Numbered from the stretch's first letter, positions 1 through 11,765 are shown. The stretch: DNA of 64,000 bases from Isoetes taiwanensis (GCA_021234155.1 JAJEKV010000095.1:2156606-2220605), one strand, 5' to 3'. The notes: generated by a model from the sequence alone, not told the origin. Translations and numbers: made by a program.

Positions 1-46
1 GGGTGATGCTTTCTCCACTTTTTCAGGTGATGCTATCTCCGCTTGT

Positions 47-181
47 GGGTGATGCTATTTATTTCCACCTTGAGGGTGACGCTATTTATTTCCACCTTGA
101 AGGTGATGCTGTTTATTTCCACCTTGGCGGTGATGCTATTTATTTCCACCTTGAGGGTGATGCTATTTATTTCCACCTTGA
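47..181. repeat. 27-bp tandem repeat, about 5 units
   Basis: Five near-identical units of the form GGTGATGCTATTTATTTCC plus ACCTTGA follow one another, with more degenerate units before position 47. The open frames across it are translations of the repeat. No function is visible. Confidence 0.85.
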
Positions 182-744
182 TGCTTCTCTACCTTTTTGC
201 GTGCTGCTTTTTATGTTTCTCATTTGCTCTTCTTTACAGGTTTTTGATTGTGCGGCTTGCCTTGTCCCTGCCATGCATGGTCGTTTTTCTAACCATTCAC
301 GGGTATTTTTTGGGTTCATTTGAGTTGCTTTGCAGCTTTTCCGGTCTTAAAGGGTCCTACTATATTTGTGTTCGCCATCAACCCACCTTTTCGGCTCTCC
401 AGGCAACACATTCGGGGATTCTGCCGTCTTCTGGGGTCCTGCTATATTTCTGTTCGCCATCAATCCATCTCCTTCGGTTTTCCAGGCAACACATTCAAGG
501 TTGTTGGCGACCATTTCTCATTAGGGTTTTCCTCGAAAACCCGAAAGGGCGGGGTTTTTTATCCCGGTGAGAAGTTGTCGCCAGTACCCTTCTATATTGC
601 CTGTGCACATTTCTTTTTACGGGGTAGTCCGATATTGTTCCTATGGTCGACTACCCCTCTCTATTCTTCAAAACATTGTATACTGCTGCTGTGATGAATG
701 ACAAGCCTATGCCGGTTTTGTGTCTCTCGCGAGTTCCTTCCCAG
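182..744 (+). mobile_element. Probable 3' end of a LINE related to the one at 33.7-38.9 kb
   Basis: Around 523-575 there is a foldback of the type TTTTCCTCGAAAACCC / GGGCGGGGTTTTTTATCC. The same arrangement occurs at 38758-38800 in the 3' UTR of the full-length LINE in this window. The stretch lies outside the duplicated unit, which starts at about 745. No coding sequence could be recognised. The LINE assignment rests on this shared 3' motif only. Confidence 0.45.
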
Positions 745-1330
745 AATTGAAAGAATTAACATGTGAATGAGTAACAAAGTCGAGCATTGGTGTGCCACTA
801 ATAGGGGCTATGCATAAACTCTAGAATATTAACAAGATTGCAAATTAAACGGGAGTGTTGTAGAACTCCCGTTTCAAAGATTCCCTTTAAAAAACCACCA
901 TACTCTTAAAATTGGCATTTTTTAGATAAACTTGAGAATTTCAAAAGGTTCAAATTTTATTCCCCCTCATTTTGGCTCCTTATTAAGTGACAAGTTTATT
1001 TTTTGCAAAGGAACACCCTTGAAAATGATAAAATGTAGACATGGATACATAATTTCTCAAAGTGAGATATCAAAAACATCAAAATGGAGACAAAAAAATA
1101 ATAATTATTTCTTTAAATTTTTTCAGTACGTCAATTTGGCACCCTCAAAATTTGGTGCATATTGAACAATACACTCATCAGCCATTGCAACCGATATCTC
1201 ATCCCAAGTCTCCACGTTTAATTATTCCATCAAACATGTTTGACGTTCTAGTGACTGAATAAAAAACAAGAAAATAATCAAGTAAATAAATGAATACTAG
1301 CACACATAAAAAAAAAAAAAAAAAGAGGAA

Positions 1331-1514
1331 GTGTATTCTGGAATACACTTTGCTTTTTTTAAAAACAAATGTGTATTCCAGAATACACTATGGATTTTCA
1401 GAGAAAGCAAAAGTGTATTCCGGAATACACCTTTGCTTTCCTGAGAAAGCAAATGTGTATTCTGGAATACACCTTTGCTTTCCTGAGAAATCGAATGTGT
1501 ATTCTGGAATCAAA
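1331..1514. repeat. Cluster of GTGTATTCCGGAATACAC palindromes
   Basis: Four complete 18-bp palindromes (1331, 1371, 1413, 1455) and a partial one (1497) are separated by 22-24 bp of spacer, which contains a CTTTGCTTTC/GAGAAAGCAAA inverted motif. Further copies lie at about 7670-7960. The copy-R cluster is shorter. Function is unknown; the arrangement resembles a clustered binding site. Confidence 0.85.
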
Positions 1515-2073
1515 CGTGTATCATGTTAATACCTCTAGATACGCTCAATTAAAAATGAAAAGAACCAAAATGAAAATAACTTGAAATGAGCATGCCTCCA
1601 CCAATCAGATTACACTTGAGCTGATGATATTTAATCTAGAAATTCCAAATCATGTTCTAAACATTGCGTACTTGGAGTTACCCACAGAGATGCCATCCAA
1701 AGTACGTTAGTTTATGATATGGGGTAGATATGGTTCCTCTTGTTGATTAGCAGTGAGAAAAGGATGTGCATATGTGCATATGAATAACTAATAGTGCAAG
1801 CTTATTACCAGTGCTAATCCAATGCGCTTCTAATAGAAACTCAAAATGTATTGTAATGTTTTGCAAAATTCAAATCCTAAGACGACTTGAATGAAAATAA
1901 AACTTTGTAAAAGCTTCCATAGGAAGGGTGAGCTTGGACAAGTGAAATTCATGGTGATGTGCAGTAGAACAATTTAGCCATGCCTCTTGTTCGAAGGAAT
2001 ACAAGTAGAACAATTTAGCCATGCCTCTTGTTCAAAGGAATACAATGTCTACTGACACTAGTCTTATTTTCTC

Positions 2074-2876
2074 CAATGCACTTGAGAGCTGTAAGGCAGA
2101 CGAATAAGCAACTCTAGAGCAAGAATCTGATGGGCAACCTACTGATTCACCAAATGTGCCAGAAATTTAGATGTTGCAAGTAAAACCATCTTGTCGTTTC
2201 TCTTGTAAGCCCTTTCTAGCTGCAAAACTATCCTCTTCAACAAAAGTTCTCCAATGTAACCACCAATCCTAGAGCAAAGAAAATGTTAGTAAATGCGGAG
2301 ATGCCATTTGAGACTTCATACAAAATTTGACAAACAATCCTCTGCCTCGAATTAAATTTTCCGCAAACAACTCAGGGATGATATTTTTAATGTTATTGGC
2401 ATTCACCTTATTGACAAGTCCGTTAATACTTTTCTTTAAAGCATCCATTTCAAGCGGCGATACTTTCGAGGTCGCGTTTATCCTTCACATCCTGCATCAT
2501 TCTGGCGAGCTCAAAAGGGGGAATATACACACGACTATCCTTTGCACTGGTGGGCTTGCTGACAGAGCATCTTCTGTCTGCATCACTTTCACAACACCCA
2601 TTCTCATGAAAAATCTGATCTGTGGCTTTCTGAACAGATATAACTCCAGCTTATTATATGCCAATAGAAAGGATAAAACTCTAACCTTTTTCCTTTGTCT
2701 ATTTCTAGAAAGGCCTTTTGCCTTTTAAGACATCTAAACGCTGGATCTTTAAATCCCCATTCCTGCCTCTCATTCCTGCTGTTCTCATGCCTCTCTTCAT
2801 CTTTTCTCTGGTCGAACATAGAAAAGACATGATTGCCAAAGTCCTTCTCATTGTTTTTGAGATCCATTACGTGCAA
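2074..2876 (-). pseudogene. CWC22: CWC22-like splicing factor fragment, copy 1
   Basis: The minus strand encodes a piece of the MIF4G domain of CWC22, the spliceosome protein that recruits the exon-junction-complex helicase eIF4A3. Recognisable stretches in order are [63 protein letters not shown] and FLAHLVNQ. They run together without introns, and there is an in-frame stop after HLVNQ. Frame breaks occur just before the SINGLVNK segment, where CAG codons of the other copy read as CG here. The part upstream of YIPPF (2535-2876) is open but I cannot match it with certainty; it lies antisense to the DET2-like piece. This is a captured or retroposed fragment and is not functional. Confidence 0.85.
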
Positions 2877-3146
2877 AGAACGTTTATCAATCCTCTGAGG
2901 TTGAATTCATCGTCGTCTTCAAGAATGCCACCTCTGACAGTTGCTCTTGGTGCAATATTCAACATACTAAATGCAAACATACAAATACGTTGGATTTCTC
3001 ATTTTGGTACATACCCTGATTGGTGGTGGAAAACTCCACAGTTTATGATAGGAGCTGCAATACTTGTGGCTGGCATGATCATCAATATCTGGGCTGATGG
3101 GGTTCTAATTTCTTTGCGCAGAAATTCTAAAGATAAGAGTTACTAG
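2718..3146 (+). pseudogene. Steroid 5-alpha-reductase (DET2-type) fragment, copy 1, truncated
   Basis: From about 2857 the frame reads HYVQRTFINPLR, then IQIRWISHFGTYPDWWW and a hydrophobic GMIINIWADGVLISLRRN segment. This is the central membrane-embedded region of DET2 / 3-oxo-5-alpha-steroid 4-dehydrogenase, the NADPH-dependent enzyme of brassinosteroid synthesis. The family's C-terminal part (KIPRGG..FEY and beyond) is missing because the polypyrimidine element begins at 3141 and supplies the last codon and stop. The ORF's first 46 residues are antisense to the CWC22-like frame and do not look like DET2. The result is a chimeric fragment. The same breakpoint in the other copy shows that truncation preceded duplication. 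Confidence 0.8.
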
Positions 3147-4932
3147 TAATGGTGCCCAGCGTTGCTGGGCATAAGTTGAGAGCCTGTAAATGCTTTGGGA
3201 TGCAGTGAGAAAAGCCCTATCCCTTTCCCTTTCCCTTTCCCTTTTGCTCTATCCCGCATTTCATTTTTTCTTATTTTCTCTACTTTTTTTTTCTTTTCTT
3301 TTTTTTTTCTCGTCTTTCTCACATGTTTCCTTGTTTTCCCATCCCTTTCCTTCCCCCTTCCGTGTTCCCGATAACCTTTTTCCCTTCCCTTTTGCTCCTT
3401 TCTCCACCTTTTCCCTCTTTCCTTTTTTCTTTGCCCTTTTCCCTTCCCCTTTCTCTTTTTTTATGCCTTCTCTTTTCCCCACCCTTTTTCCATGTCTTCC
3501 CTTTTTCTCAACCTTTTACTCTTTCGCCCTTTTCCATGCCTATTTTCCCTTCTCTTTTCCTCCTTTTCCCACTCTTTTCCTCCTTTCTTTGTGTGCCCTT
3601 TTCCCTTCCATTTTTCTTTTCTCCCTCCCGTTTTCCATGCCCTTTTTACCTTCCCTTTTTCCATCTCCTCACCCTTTCCCTCTTTCCCTTTTCCATGTTC
3701 TCTTTTTCTCTATTTCCCTTTTCCCATGCCCTTTTTCCCACCCTTTTCTTCTTTCTATTTTTCCCGTGCTTCCTTTTCCTCCTTTTCCCACCCTTTCCCT
3801 CTTCCCGTGCAATTTTCCCTTCTTTCAACCCTTCCTTTTTCTTTTCTCTTTTCCTTTCCTCATGTCCTTTTTCCCTTTCCCTCCCCTCCATCACTCCCCT
3901 GCTTCCCTTTCTCTTTCCTTTTTTTCCCGTTTCCTTTTCTTGATGGATTTTTTTTTCTTTCCCTTTTCCTCCTTTGCCGATTCTTTTCCTGTGCACTTTT
4001 TCCCTTCCTTTCCTTTTCCTTTTCCCTTTTCCATGCCTTTTGCACATTTGTTTTATTCTCTTATTTCCTATACCCATTTTTCTCTTTTCCCCTTTTCTTT
4101 TCCCATTTTTCTTTTTTCCCTTTCTTCACCATTTCCTCTTCCCTTTTCTCTCATGCCCTTCCCCCCTTCCCTTCCCTTTCTTTTTCCTTGTGACCTTTAC
4201 CTAGGTTCCCTTTCCCCCTTTTCCCTTTCCTTTTTCTTTCTTCTCACTTTCCCTTTTTCTATGCCCCTTTTCTTTTCCCCTCTCCCCATCCGTTTCTTGT
4301 TCCTTTTCTTATCTTTCCTCATTTTTCCAACCTTTCACTCTTCCCCTTTTCTTGATGCATTTTTTCCCTTCCTTTTCCATCTCTTTTTTTTTCCCTTTTC
4401 CTATGCCATTTGTCCCTTCCTTTTTCCTCTTTTCTCAACGCTTCTCTTTTTCCCCCTTTTCCCATGCTCCTTCCTTTTCCCATGCTTTTTTCTCCTCCCT
4501 TTTCCATGTTTTTTTTTCCTCCATTTCTCCTTCTTTGAACCTTTTTCTTTCCTTTTTTTTTTTTCATGCCCTTTCCATTTTACCTTTTCCACTTTATCTC
4601 TTCCTCCTTCCCTCGTGCCCTTTTCTCCTGGTTCCTTTTCCCTTTTTTCATTTTCATGCCTTTTTTCTTCTCTTATCCCCACCCTTTTCCCTTTTTCCTT
4701 TTACCCTTTTCCCTTTTCCCCATGCCTTTTGCCCTTCACATTCTCTCTTTCCACTTCCTTTTCCTTTTCCCCTTTTCATTTACCCTTTCCTTAAGAGATC
4801 GAAGCATGACCAATCACGGTGTTGGTAAGTCGTGCAATAAATCCCCAGGCATTGGATGCATCCGGATGATCTCGGCCATTCAAATTAGGGCTCGATGCAC
4901 TCGCGCCTTACGGTATAACATTATAATATAAG
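3141..4932 (+). mobile_element. Polypyrimidine element E1
   Basis: The 5' end is TACTAGTAATGGTGCCCAGC, containing a perfect GCCCAGC/GCTGGGC hairpin. About 1.6 kb of nearly pure C/T follows, made of CCCTTTTCC words with interspersed CATGCC. The tail is conserved (AAGAGATCGAAGCATGACCA ... GGTATAACATTATAATATAAGA). The long open frames in it (Ser/Phe/Pro/Leu on one strand, Lys/Arg/Glu/Gly on the other) are by-products of composition. Repeated ends at six loci show that this is a mobile unit. Class unknown; no coding capacity was found. Confidence 0.75.
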
Positions 4933-6806
4933 ACTAGTAATGGTGCCCACGTTCTTTGGCAAATGTTAAAACATTTGTGGATGGAAACCTATTCAACTCA
5001 GACTCATTAACCAAGTCCATCATATCTAGGCTATAAGAGGTTTTTGTGCATTTGATAACCTTCCCTTTGCTCTATCCTGCATATCCTTTTTTCCTCATTT
5101 TCTTACACACATTCTTTTTTCCCTTTTCTTATTTTTCCTGCACATTTACTTTTCTCCTTCTCTCTCTTTTTTTTTTTTTTTTCTTTTTACCCTCTTCTCC
5201 CTCCTCTTTTTTCTTCCTTTGTCTCCTTCTCATTTTTCCCTTTCCCTTTCCCTTTTTTTGTGGCTTTTTCCTTCCCTTTTCACCTTTCTCCACCCTTCCC
5301 ATTTTTTTCTCATGCTCTTTTTTCCATTCCTTTTCCTTTTCTCTTTTCCTTCTCTTTTCTCATGCCCTTTTTGCATTCCCTTTTCCCCACCTTTTTTTTT
5401 GTTTTTTCTTCCTCTCCTCGCCCTCTTCTTCTTTATCTAAAAGTCTCTTTTTCCCATTTTTCTTCTTCCTTTTTTCTCATGCCTTTTTTTTCTTTCCTTC
5501 GCCCCTTCCGCCTCCCTTTTTTTTTTTTCCATTTCCTTCTTTTTCATCATTTCCCCACCCTTTCCCTTTTTCCCGTGCCCTTTTTTCCTTCCTTTTCTCT
5601 TTTCTTTTCCCTTTCCCTTTCCCTTTCCCTTTCCTTTCCCTTTCCTTTTCCTTTTCCTTTTTTCCATGTATTTTTTCCATTCCCTTTTTTTTTTTTTTTT
5701 TACTTGCCTTTTCTTCCGCCTTTCCCTACCCTCTTCCCCTTTTCCCGTCCCTATTCCCCTTTTTTTTTTTTCTTTTCCCTTTCCCCATGCTCTTTTTTTT
5801 CCTTTATTTTTACCCTTTCCTCACCTTTCCCTCTTCCCAATTTTTTTTCAGGCCCTTTTTCCCTTCCTCTTTTCCATTTTCCCTCCTTATTCCTCGTGTT
5901 CTTTTTCCTTTCCCCTTTCCCCTTCGCCTCCCATTTCCTTTTTCCTTTTCCTTCTTTTTTTTTCATCCATTTCTCTTTTTCATGCCCTTTTCCTCTTTCC
6001 TTTCCACCTTTTTTTTTCCTTCTCTCTTTTCCTTTCCATTTTCCCACACCTTTTTCCATTCCATTTTTTTCCACCTTTTTTTCACATGCCCTTTTTTCCT
6101 CCTTTTCCCACCCTCTTCCCCTTTTCCTTTTTCCTCTTTTCCTATTCCATGTTTTGTTCTTTTTTTTGCTTTTCGCTTTTCCTTTTTCGTTTTCCATCTC
6201 TTTTTCCCTTTCTTTTTTTTCCTTTCCTCATCCTTTTCCTCTTCTAGGTGCCACTTTCTCCTTCCTCTCTCTCTATTTCCCTCTCCTTTTCCTCATGCCC
6301 TTTTCCTTTTTTTTCCTTTTTCTTTTTCCTTCCTTTTCTATTTTTCCATGCCCTTTTTTTCCTTCTCTCCATCATTCTTATCTTCCCTTTTTCCATTCCG
6401 CCCCCTTTCCATCTTTCACCTTTTTCCCGTTGCCTTTTTTCTTCCTTTTCCTCCTTCCCTTTTCTTTTCCCTTATTACATCCTCACCCTTTCCCCCTTTT
6501 CCTTTTCATAGTGTCCTTTTTTTCCTTCCTCTTTCTCCCTTTCTTTTTCTTTCCCTTTTTAGGTTGCTCTTTTCCTTTCCTTTTCTCTTCTCCGTCTTTC
6601 CCTTTTACCCGTGCCTTTTTGCCTCTCACTTTGCCCTTTTCTCCGCCATTTTCCTTTCCTCTTAAGAGTCGAGGCATGGCCAATTCGGTGGTGGGAAGTT
6701 GTCGCGATAAATCTCGGCCTTGAATGCAATCGAGGCGATCTCAACTATCTAAATTAGGGGTTTGATTCAAGACATGCAGCTAAAAACTTTATAATATAAG
6801 AAGATA
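4933..6806 (+). mobile_element. Polypyrimidine element E2 (second subfamily)
   Basis: It abuts E1 directly. It starts ACTAGTAATGGTGCCCA, then has a 5' leader distinct from E1 (AACATTTGTGGATGGAAACC ... GCTATAAGAGG), a C/T-only body, and a tail reading GCATGGCCAATTCGG ... ACTTTATAATATAAG. The hairpin is damaged here (CACGTTCTTTGGC) relative to E3 and E6. No gene. Confidence 0.75.
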
Positions 6807-8648
6807 AGGTACGGAGGAGGCATGTTTGAATATGTATCCTGCCCAAATTACCTTGGGCGGCAATCGAGTGTTACGTTACAATATCACGCCTCCCTACGTA
6901 GACTAATACTTACGCTTACGTGCGGAGATCCCACCCATCCTTAAGTAGCTAGTTTTCTATTTCTTTCTCCTGGCATTTGCCGAGCTTGTAAAAGCTTCAA
7001 AATAAGCGGGGGTATAATAATGGTAGAACCTCACAGGCTCTGCATGTCCAATAAAAGCACAAAATTGGGTTCTTACAAAGCAGGGGTTACGGGTTCTCCG
7101 AGCAGAGGCGACAAAGGCTTGGACGGATAGGTCAAAATGGCGGCGAATGTCGTTTCCAAAAATGGTCTTCATATGAGCTCTACGAATATTTGAAGCGGCC
7201 GAGATGGGCTTTACATGGGCAGCTAGCTGTCGATTTAGGAATGGGAAATGCATAAATCAAGCAATAGCTTCTCTTGGCCGCGACCTTGTGGCGATATCAA
7301 GAGGGGATCTCACCTGCGTCCTCACCTTCAACATATCATAGCTGAATTCTGAAAAATACCTCACCTTCTTGTGGCTCACCTTCAACGCGTGTCGGTGACA
7401 CAACTCCACAAAACACAACTTTGGCTCTTGCCAAACCTTGAGCATGCCTTGAAGGTCGGGGATGCCTTCAACGTGCTCGAGGCGGCATGCCTAGATCTCG
7501 GACCAGCTAAAATAAACCCAAGGCGATGTAGCCCGGCGATGGGTTATCTTGTAGCAAAACTTGTATAAAAGCCGGCCACACTAAAATGGTAGGCTAAGTC
7601 CCCGAGAGAAAGATCGCCATGAAAAAACAAAAATGCAAGCTCTCTCGAAAACCAAAGCGTGATTCGGAATACAAAGTGTATTCGAATAAGATTCCCTCTA
7701 TAATTTGGAACCTAAATCCAGATCCCCGGTCCACCAAAGCGAAAAAAAAAAAAACTCCTTTTTATTGATTATAACCTTATTCCTGTATCCCCACAAAATA
7801 AATAAAAAAATTCCAAGATGATTGAAAAATTGAAAATGACCTAGTTCTTTGCTTTGTTTTTCCTCTGGCTCTTCCCCGAGCAGGGATGTGTATTCCATAA
7901 TACAAAAATGGTTTGATATTTTTCTTTCCGTCTCGTTATTCTGGAATAGCAAGTGTATTCCGGAATACAAAAAGGGTTTCGCGTGTTCGAACACCGTAAT
8001 CCTTTTTCGCTACTATCTCCGTTCTTTAAACAAGAGAAATTTGTTAATTTCTAGGACACATGAAAAACCAAATATTTGTGTGCCCTTTCGAATCAAAGAG
8101 CTCTAATCGTTATTTTTTTGTGCTCAATCCTTCTCTCATCATTCCTCACGCTTTTGCACATAAATGAATATTTTAAAAATACTGTAAATTTTGCATGTTA
8201 ATATCAAGATTTTATCTTCAGTTTTTTAATATACTACAATGCCAGTTACTACTTCCTTTTTATTTTCGGTTAAGTTGTGTTCTCTTAAAACAGGAGTTCT
8301 CTCAAAAAGCATGCTTGGAAAAAAATTCTAATTGGTTGAAAAGTGTCACTTTGACACAGTCAATTCTCTCTTCGCACAAAAAAGGGGCTATTTTGGGGGG
8401 GTCAAAATACAATTTTATGGCTTTTTTTTTTCTTAACCTCATTTTAGCCCCCTTTTTTGGGGAAAAAAGGGAATCTTTGAGGAATATTCCTTTTGCTCTC
8501 GTTTCAATGATTTGCTCCCGTTTTATATGCAACCATGTTTATTGCGCCAGTGGAAGCGTGCGTAGGGAATCTGAATGACAAACTCTAAATATTAAACGAA
8601 TGGACGTATGTGATAGGGACTATAAAATAATATGAACAAGCTCTTACA
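6807..8648. other. Duplicated spacer, no recognisable gene
   Basis: This matches 44689-46547 and contains no recognisable gene. Internal motifs related to CACCTTCAACGTATCAGGGC occur several times around 7320-7480. GTGTATTCCGGAATACA palindromes lie near 7670-7960. Small open frames differ between the two copies, which argues against coding. Differences between copies sit largely at CTG/CAG sites. Confidence 0.6.
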
Positions 8649-8731
8649 CGTGGATGATAGGATTCGAACCTATGCGAGCAAAGCCCACATGATTTCTAGT
8701 CATGCCCAATAACCACTCACAGCACATCCAC
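8649..8731 (-). tRNA. tRNA-Ser (AGA), copy 1, altered D-arm
   Basis: The minus strand folds as a class II tRNA: GTGGATG acceptor pairing with CATCCAC, anticodon arm CATGA-CTAGAAA-TCATG (anticodon AGA), long variable arm GTGGGCTTTGCTCGC, and T-arm ATAGGTTCGAATCCTAT. The D-arm reads GCTGTGAGTGG where the other copies have GCCAGAGTGG. That is a CAG-site difference, possibly a base-calling error. No intron. Confidence 0.8.
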
Positions 8732-8990
8732 GCCCGACATGTGGAATACTTAGATACTTCTTAGATCATTGAGATATTTAGGAGGATAGGATTTGGCTAG
8801 TCATTTATTCTCTCTCATTACGATGTTTGATGGTTGGAAGGGCAAGATTAGCCCGATCTCATTTTTCACCCTATGGTGCAATCGATTGCTTTCGATTATC
8901 CTTATGTCATTATCAACATGGTTTAATGCATTAAATCTTCTTTTTGGCTCTTGTGCCAAGAACAAAATTAGAAGAGTTGAACCACGAGGA

Positions 8991-9061
8991 TGCATTGGCC
9001 GAGAATCGAACTTCAGTGCATGCGTGTGGCGGTACTATTCTACCACTAGACCACCAATGCA
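8991..9061 (-). tRNA. tRNA-Gly (GCC)-like, copy 1, damaged middle
   Basis: The 5' half TGCATTGGTGGTCTAGTGG and the 3' acceptor GGCCAATGCA match plant tRNA-Gly(GCC), and the length (71) is right. The anticodon and T stems do not pair as written. They would if CTG/CAG-type errors are assumed. It is either a pseudogene or a real gene with miscalled bases. Confidence 0.55.
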
Positions 9062-9467
9062 CAAATAATACAAACAAATACCTTCTTAATTAACAAGCAC
9101 ATACAACAAACTCAATTAAATGCATCTCATAATCCAGTTAAGCAAAAAATATCGTGGTCGTACAATAAGGTGTAGGAATGGTTGTTCTTCTAATAAGTCC
9201 AAACAAATGATTATGCCAAGGCATAAAGCGACAAGATTTGCTCAATCACCGTGTTTTTCCATGCTTGAACTTGATATCATAAAAAATTGAAAGAATTAAC
9301 ATGTGAATGAGTAACAATGTTGAGCATTCGTGTGGGGGGCTATGCATAAACCCTAGAATATTGCGTCAGTGGAAGAGTGCGTAGGGAATCTGAATGACAA
9401 ACTCTAAGTATTAATCGAATTGACGTATGTGATAGGGACTATAAAATAATATGAAAAAGCTTCTACA

Positions 9468-9549
9468 CGTGGATGATAGGATTTGAACCTATGCGAGCAA
9501 AGCCCACATGATTTCTAGTCATGCCCAATAACCACTCTGGCACATCCAC
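9468..9549 (-). tRNA. tRNA-Ser (AGA), copy 2
   Basis: Same cloverleaf as the gene at 8649, with the standard D-arm (GCCAGAGTGGTTA), anticodon AGA and a long variable arm. The T-loop reads TTCAAATCC instead of TTCGAATCC, which would weaken the internal promoter box B if real. It lies in the second unit of an approximately 820-bp tandem duplication. Confidence 0.75.
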
Positions 9550-9827
9550 GACAGCATGTGGAATACTTCCGTTTCTTCTTAGATCATTGAAATATTTAGG
9601 AGGATAGGATTTGGCTAGTCATTTGTTCTCTCTCATTGTGATGTTTGATGGTTGGAAGAGCAACCCGGCAAGATTAACTTCGATCTCATTTCTCACACTA
9701 TGGTGCAATCGATTGCTTTCGATTATCCTTATGTCATTATCAACATGGTTTAATGCATTAAATCTTCTTTTGGCTCTTGCGCCAAGAACAAAATTGGAAG
9801 AGTCGAACCACCGGGGATGCATTGGCC

Positions 9828-9872
9828 AAGAATCGAACTTCGGGTCTGTGCTGGTGGCGGGGATAGGTTCAA
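9828..9872 (-). pseudogene. tRNA-Gly 3' half, copy 2
   Basis: Only the part from the anticodon loop to the 3' end resembles tRNA-Gly (T-arm and TTGGCCAATGCA acceptor). The sequence replacing the 5' half is unrelated and leads into a sequence that contains CGCGTACGCG-type palindromes in copy R. Confidence 0.6.
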
Positions 9873-10139
9873 TACGCCATGCGTTTTATCACGGAATACG
9901 TATGAATTGTATGATCTGACACATATTTGCCGTATAAAGCGTAAAAAAATCGGCAAAAAAAATTCGGCGTCGGAAGATTTTCGCGTCTGCCGAAAAACAA
10001 CGCGGAAAGCGTCTGTGAAAATTTTCGCATCTGTGAAAACGAAAACAACGCGTCTGTGAAAAAAAAAAAAAATTTTAAATCGTCTCCGGACTTTTATCTC
10101 GTTATACCTTTGCAAGGAAATAACTTGATACAATAAGCG

Positions 10140-10936
10140 ACCCTAAGTTTAGTCGGTGTACTAACCTTAGGCCCAGACTATGTTACTTTATTTGACATTA
10201 CGTATAACTTAAGAAATTCCCCATACTACATATCCAATGCAAACCAATATAAATGAGTAGTTCATTGTAGCTCCACAAGTGTAATTTAGTTGCAATCTTC
10301 CAATATGAATCCGTGGTCTTTATCCAGCTTCCACTTTTTAAAGAATACATAACAATGAGCAAAAGATCCCATTACACCACCAACATTACAAAAACAAGCA
10401 TTAGAAATGGTTGCCTTGTACATGGTAGCAGGTGTCATGGGATCTTTTGGGGTCATCCCCCTTCACACTGCCATGTAAACAATCAAAATAGCAAACAAAA
10501 TCTAAAACAACGCCATTAGAAAGTGAAAACCAGATATAATCTAATGGAGTAAACCAAGGCAAAGCGCCAAATACCCATATCGTTATCATCCATCCACTGT
10601 TCAAATAGCATAAGATCTGATCGTATATATGGATATCGATGTCAACTTAGAGGGCAAACTAATTTATTTCCTATCACAAACTTTCATCTTGAAACTGCTT
10701 TATTTATCCATGCGATTATTTTTAAGTCAAAATATGTCATTGTGGATATCTTAGAGATCCACTGTTCTTCTAATCTTGCAACATATCTTTGGCCTCTACT
10801 CATTAGTAGAGTCGTTCTTCCCTATGTTCCCCACTGTTTATTCTTGCCCGACTATATTTCAACCATCATCCAAAGCTAATGCAGTAGCATTTGAACTTAA
10901 AATCATAGAGCACCATTCTATTAAATTTCCTATTCT
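10140..10936. other. Duplicated non-coding spacer
   Basis: No gene is seen. It matches 48000-48945, where the other copy has about 130 extra bases near 48136-48250. It ends with TTCT, the target duplication of the 15.1-kb element. Confidence 0.6.
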
Positions 10937-10961
10937 AAAAAGAGTTTCATTAAAGTTGGAA
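10937..10961 (+). repeat. Left terminal inverted repeat of the 15.1-kb element
   Basis: 25 bp beginning AAAAAGAGTTTCATTAAAG, matching the reverse complement of 26049-26073 at 22 of 25 positions. Confidence 0.85.
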
Positions 10962-10984
10962 TTAGAAGACAAGTTGGAATAATT

Positions 10985-11290
10985 TTTATATATAGTATAC
11001 CTTGGAGGGTTATGTATACCTCAATACTTATAGTATGGTTATGTGTATTACAAAGGTTATGTATACATTTGCATACTATGGTTATGTGTATTACAAAAGG
11101 TTATGTATACGATAACAATAAGATTACAATAAGATAACAATAAGAGTACAACAGTTACAATAAGATAACAAGTACTATTATTTTACTATTACTTATATTT
11201 GCGGTTATGTGTATTACAAAGGTTATGTGTACACATTGTATACTAACACAACCAGATTACAATAAGATAACAAGTAATATTATTCTTCTA
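10985..11290. repeat. Subterminal GGTTATGTATAC / ATTACAAAGG repeats
   Basis: GGTTATGTGTATTACAAAGG and GGTTATGTATAC words recur about eight times just inside the left end. ATAAGATAACAAGTA is also repeated. Subterminal repeats like this often bind a transposase; that role is inferred from position only. Confidence 0.6.
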
Positions 11291-11740
11291 CTATTACTAC
11301 GAATGATCGAACTAGCGAAGCTCGAGATCCTTTTCGATCATGAACATTTGATACTCCCTATTCCACGGGGAGATGGATGATAACATCGGCGGGATCGGGA
11401 TAATGGCGAGGATTGAGAGCAAATTGATGGTGAGCAGGTCTTCAGCGGTATATCTATCTCGCTCAAGGGCACAGCTTGAAGTCCTCATGATTCATCTTGC
11501 AAGTGATAGAATCACGTTCAAGACGAGAATAAGTCATAGCTAGGCGGAGGCCAATGTTGCTTTGCACTTTCGGCAATTTGATGTATATTTATACCCACCA
11601 AAATTATTGATGGTATACCCACCAAAATTATTGATGGTATATACTCATCAAAATTATTGATAGTATATACATAGAAATTATTGGATCATATACATGTATG
11701 GTACTCGTATAAAGGCAATGAACACCAATAATTCACATCA
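11291..11740. other. Spacer with a 27-bp tandem repeat at its end
   Basis: No gene is seen in 11291-11575. From about 11583 to 11690 the unit CACCAAAATTATTGATGGTA is repeated four times with increasing divergence, directly upstream of the small ORF's promoter. Confidence 0.5.
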
Positions 11741-11765
11741 ATAATTTTACTTCACTATAAAAGCA
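11741..11765 (+). promoter_or_regulatory. Core promoter of the small ORF (TATA box)
   Basis: AATAATTTTACTTCACTATAAAAG precedes the start codon by about 40 bp. The same block stands before the decayed relative at 14205-14232. The conservation of TATAAAA with its upstream ATAATTTTACTTCAC supports a shared promoter. Confidence 0.55.

Larger units (their letters stand above)
745..10936. repeat. Segmental duplication, copy L
   Basis: This block matches 31227-48945 in the same order and orientation. Corresponding pieces are the CWC22/DET2 fragments, two polypyrimidine elements, a palindrome-containing spacer and the tandem tRNA units. After subtracting the LINE and the 2.2-kb TIR element from the other copy, both are about 9.5 kb up to the CCCCATACTACATATCC landmark (10200 and 48130). 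Differences concentrate at CAG/CTG versus CG triplets. The copy ends at the 15.1-kb element. Confidence 0.9.

Noticed and set aside
2327-2728. 133-residue plus-strand ORF
   Set aside because: It is antisense to the CWC22-like MIF4G sequence, which explains its openness.
3190-4794. 534-residue Ser/Phe/Pro/Leu-rich ORF and similar long ORFs at 5046-6665, 12328-13950, 16852-18303 and 40717-42264
   Set aside because: They are translations of a C/T-only tract. All three frames are open because stop codons need A or G on that strand, and the antisense Lys/Glu/Arg frames have the same cause. No domain or conserved codon pattern.
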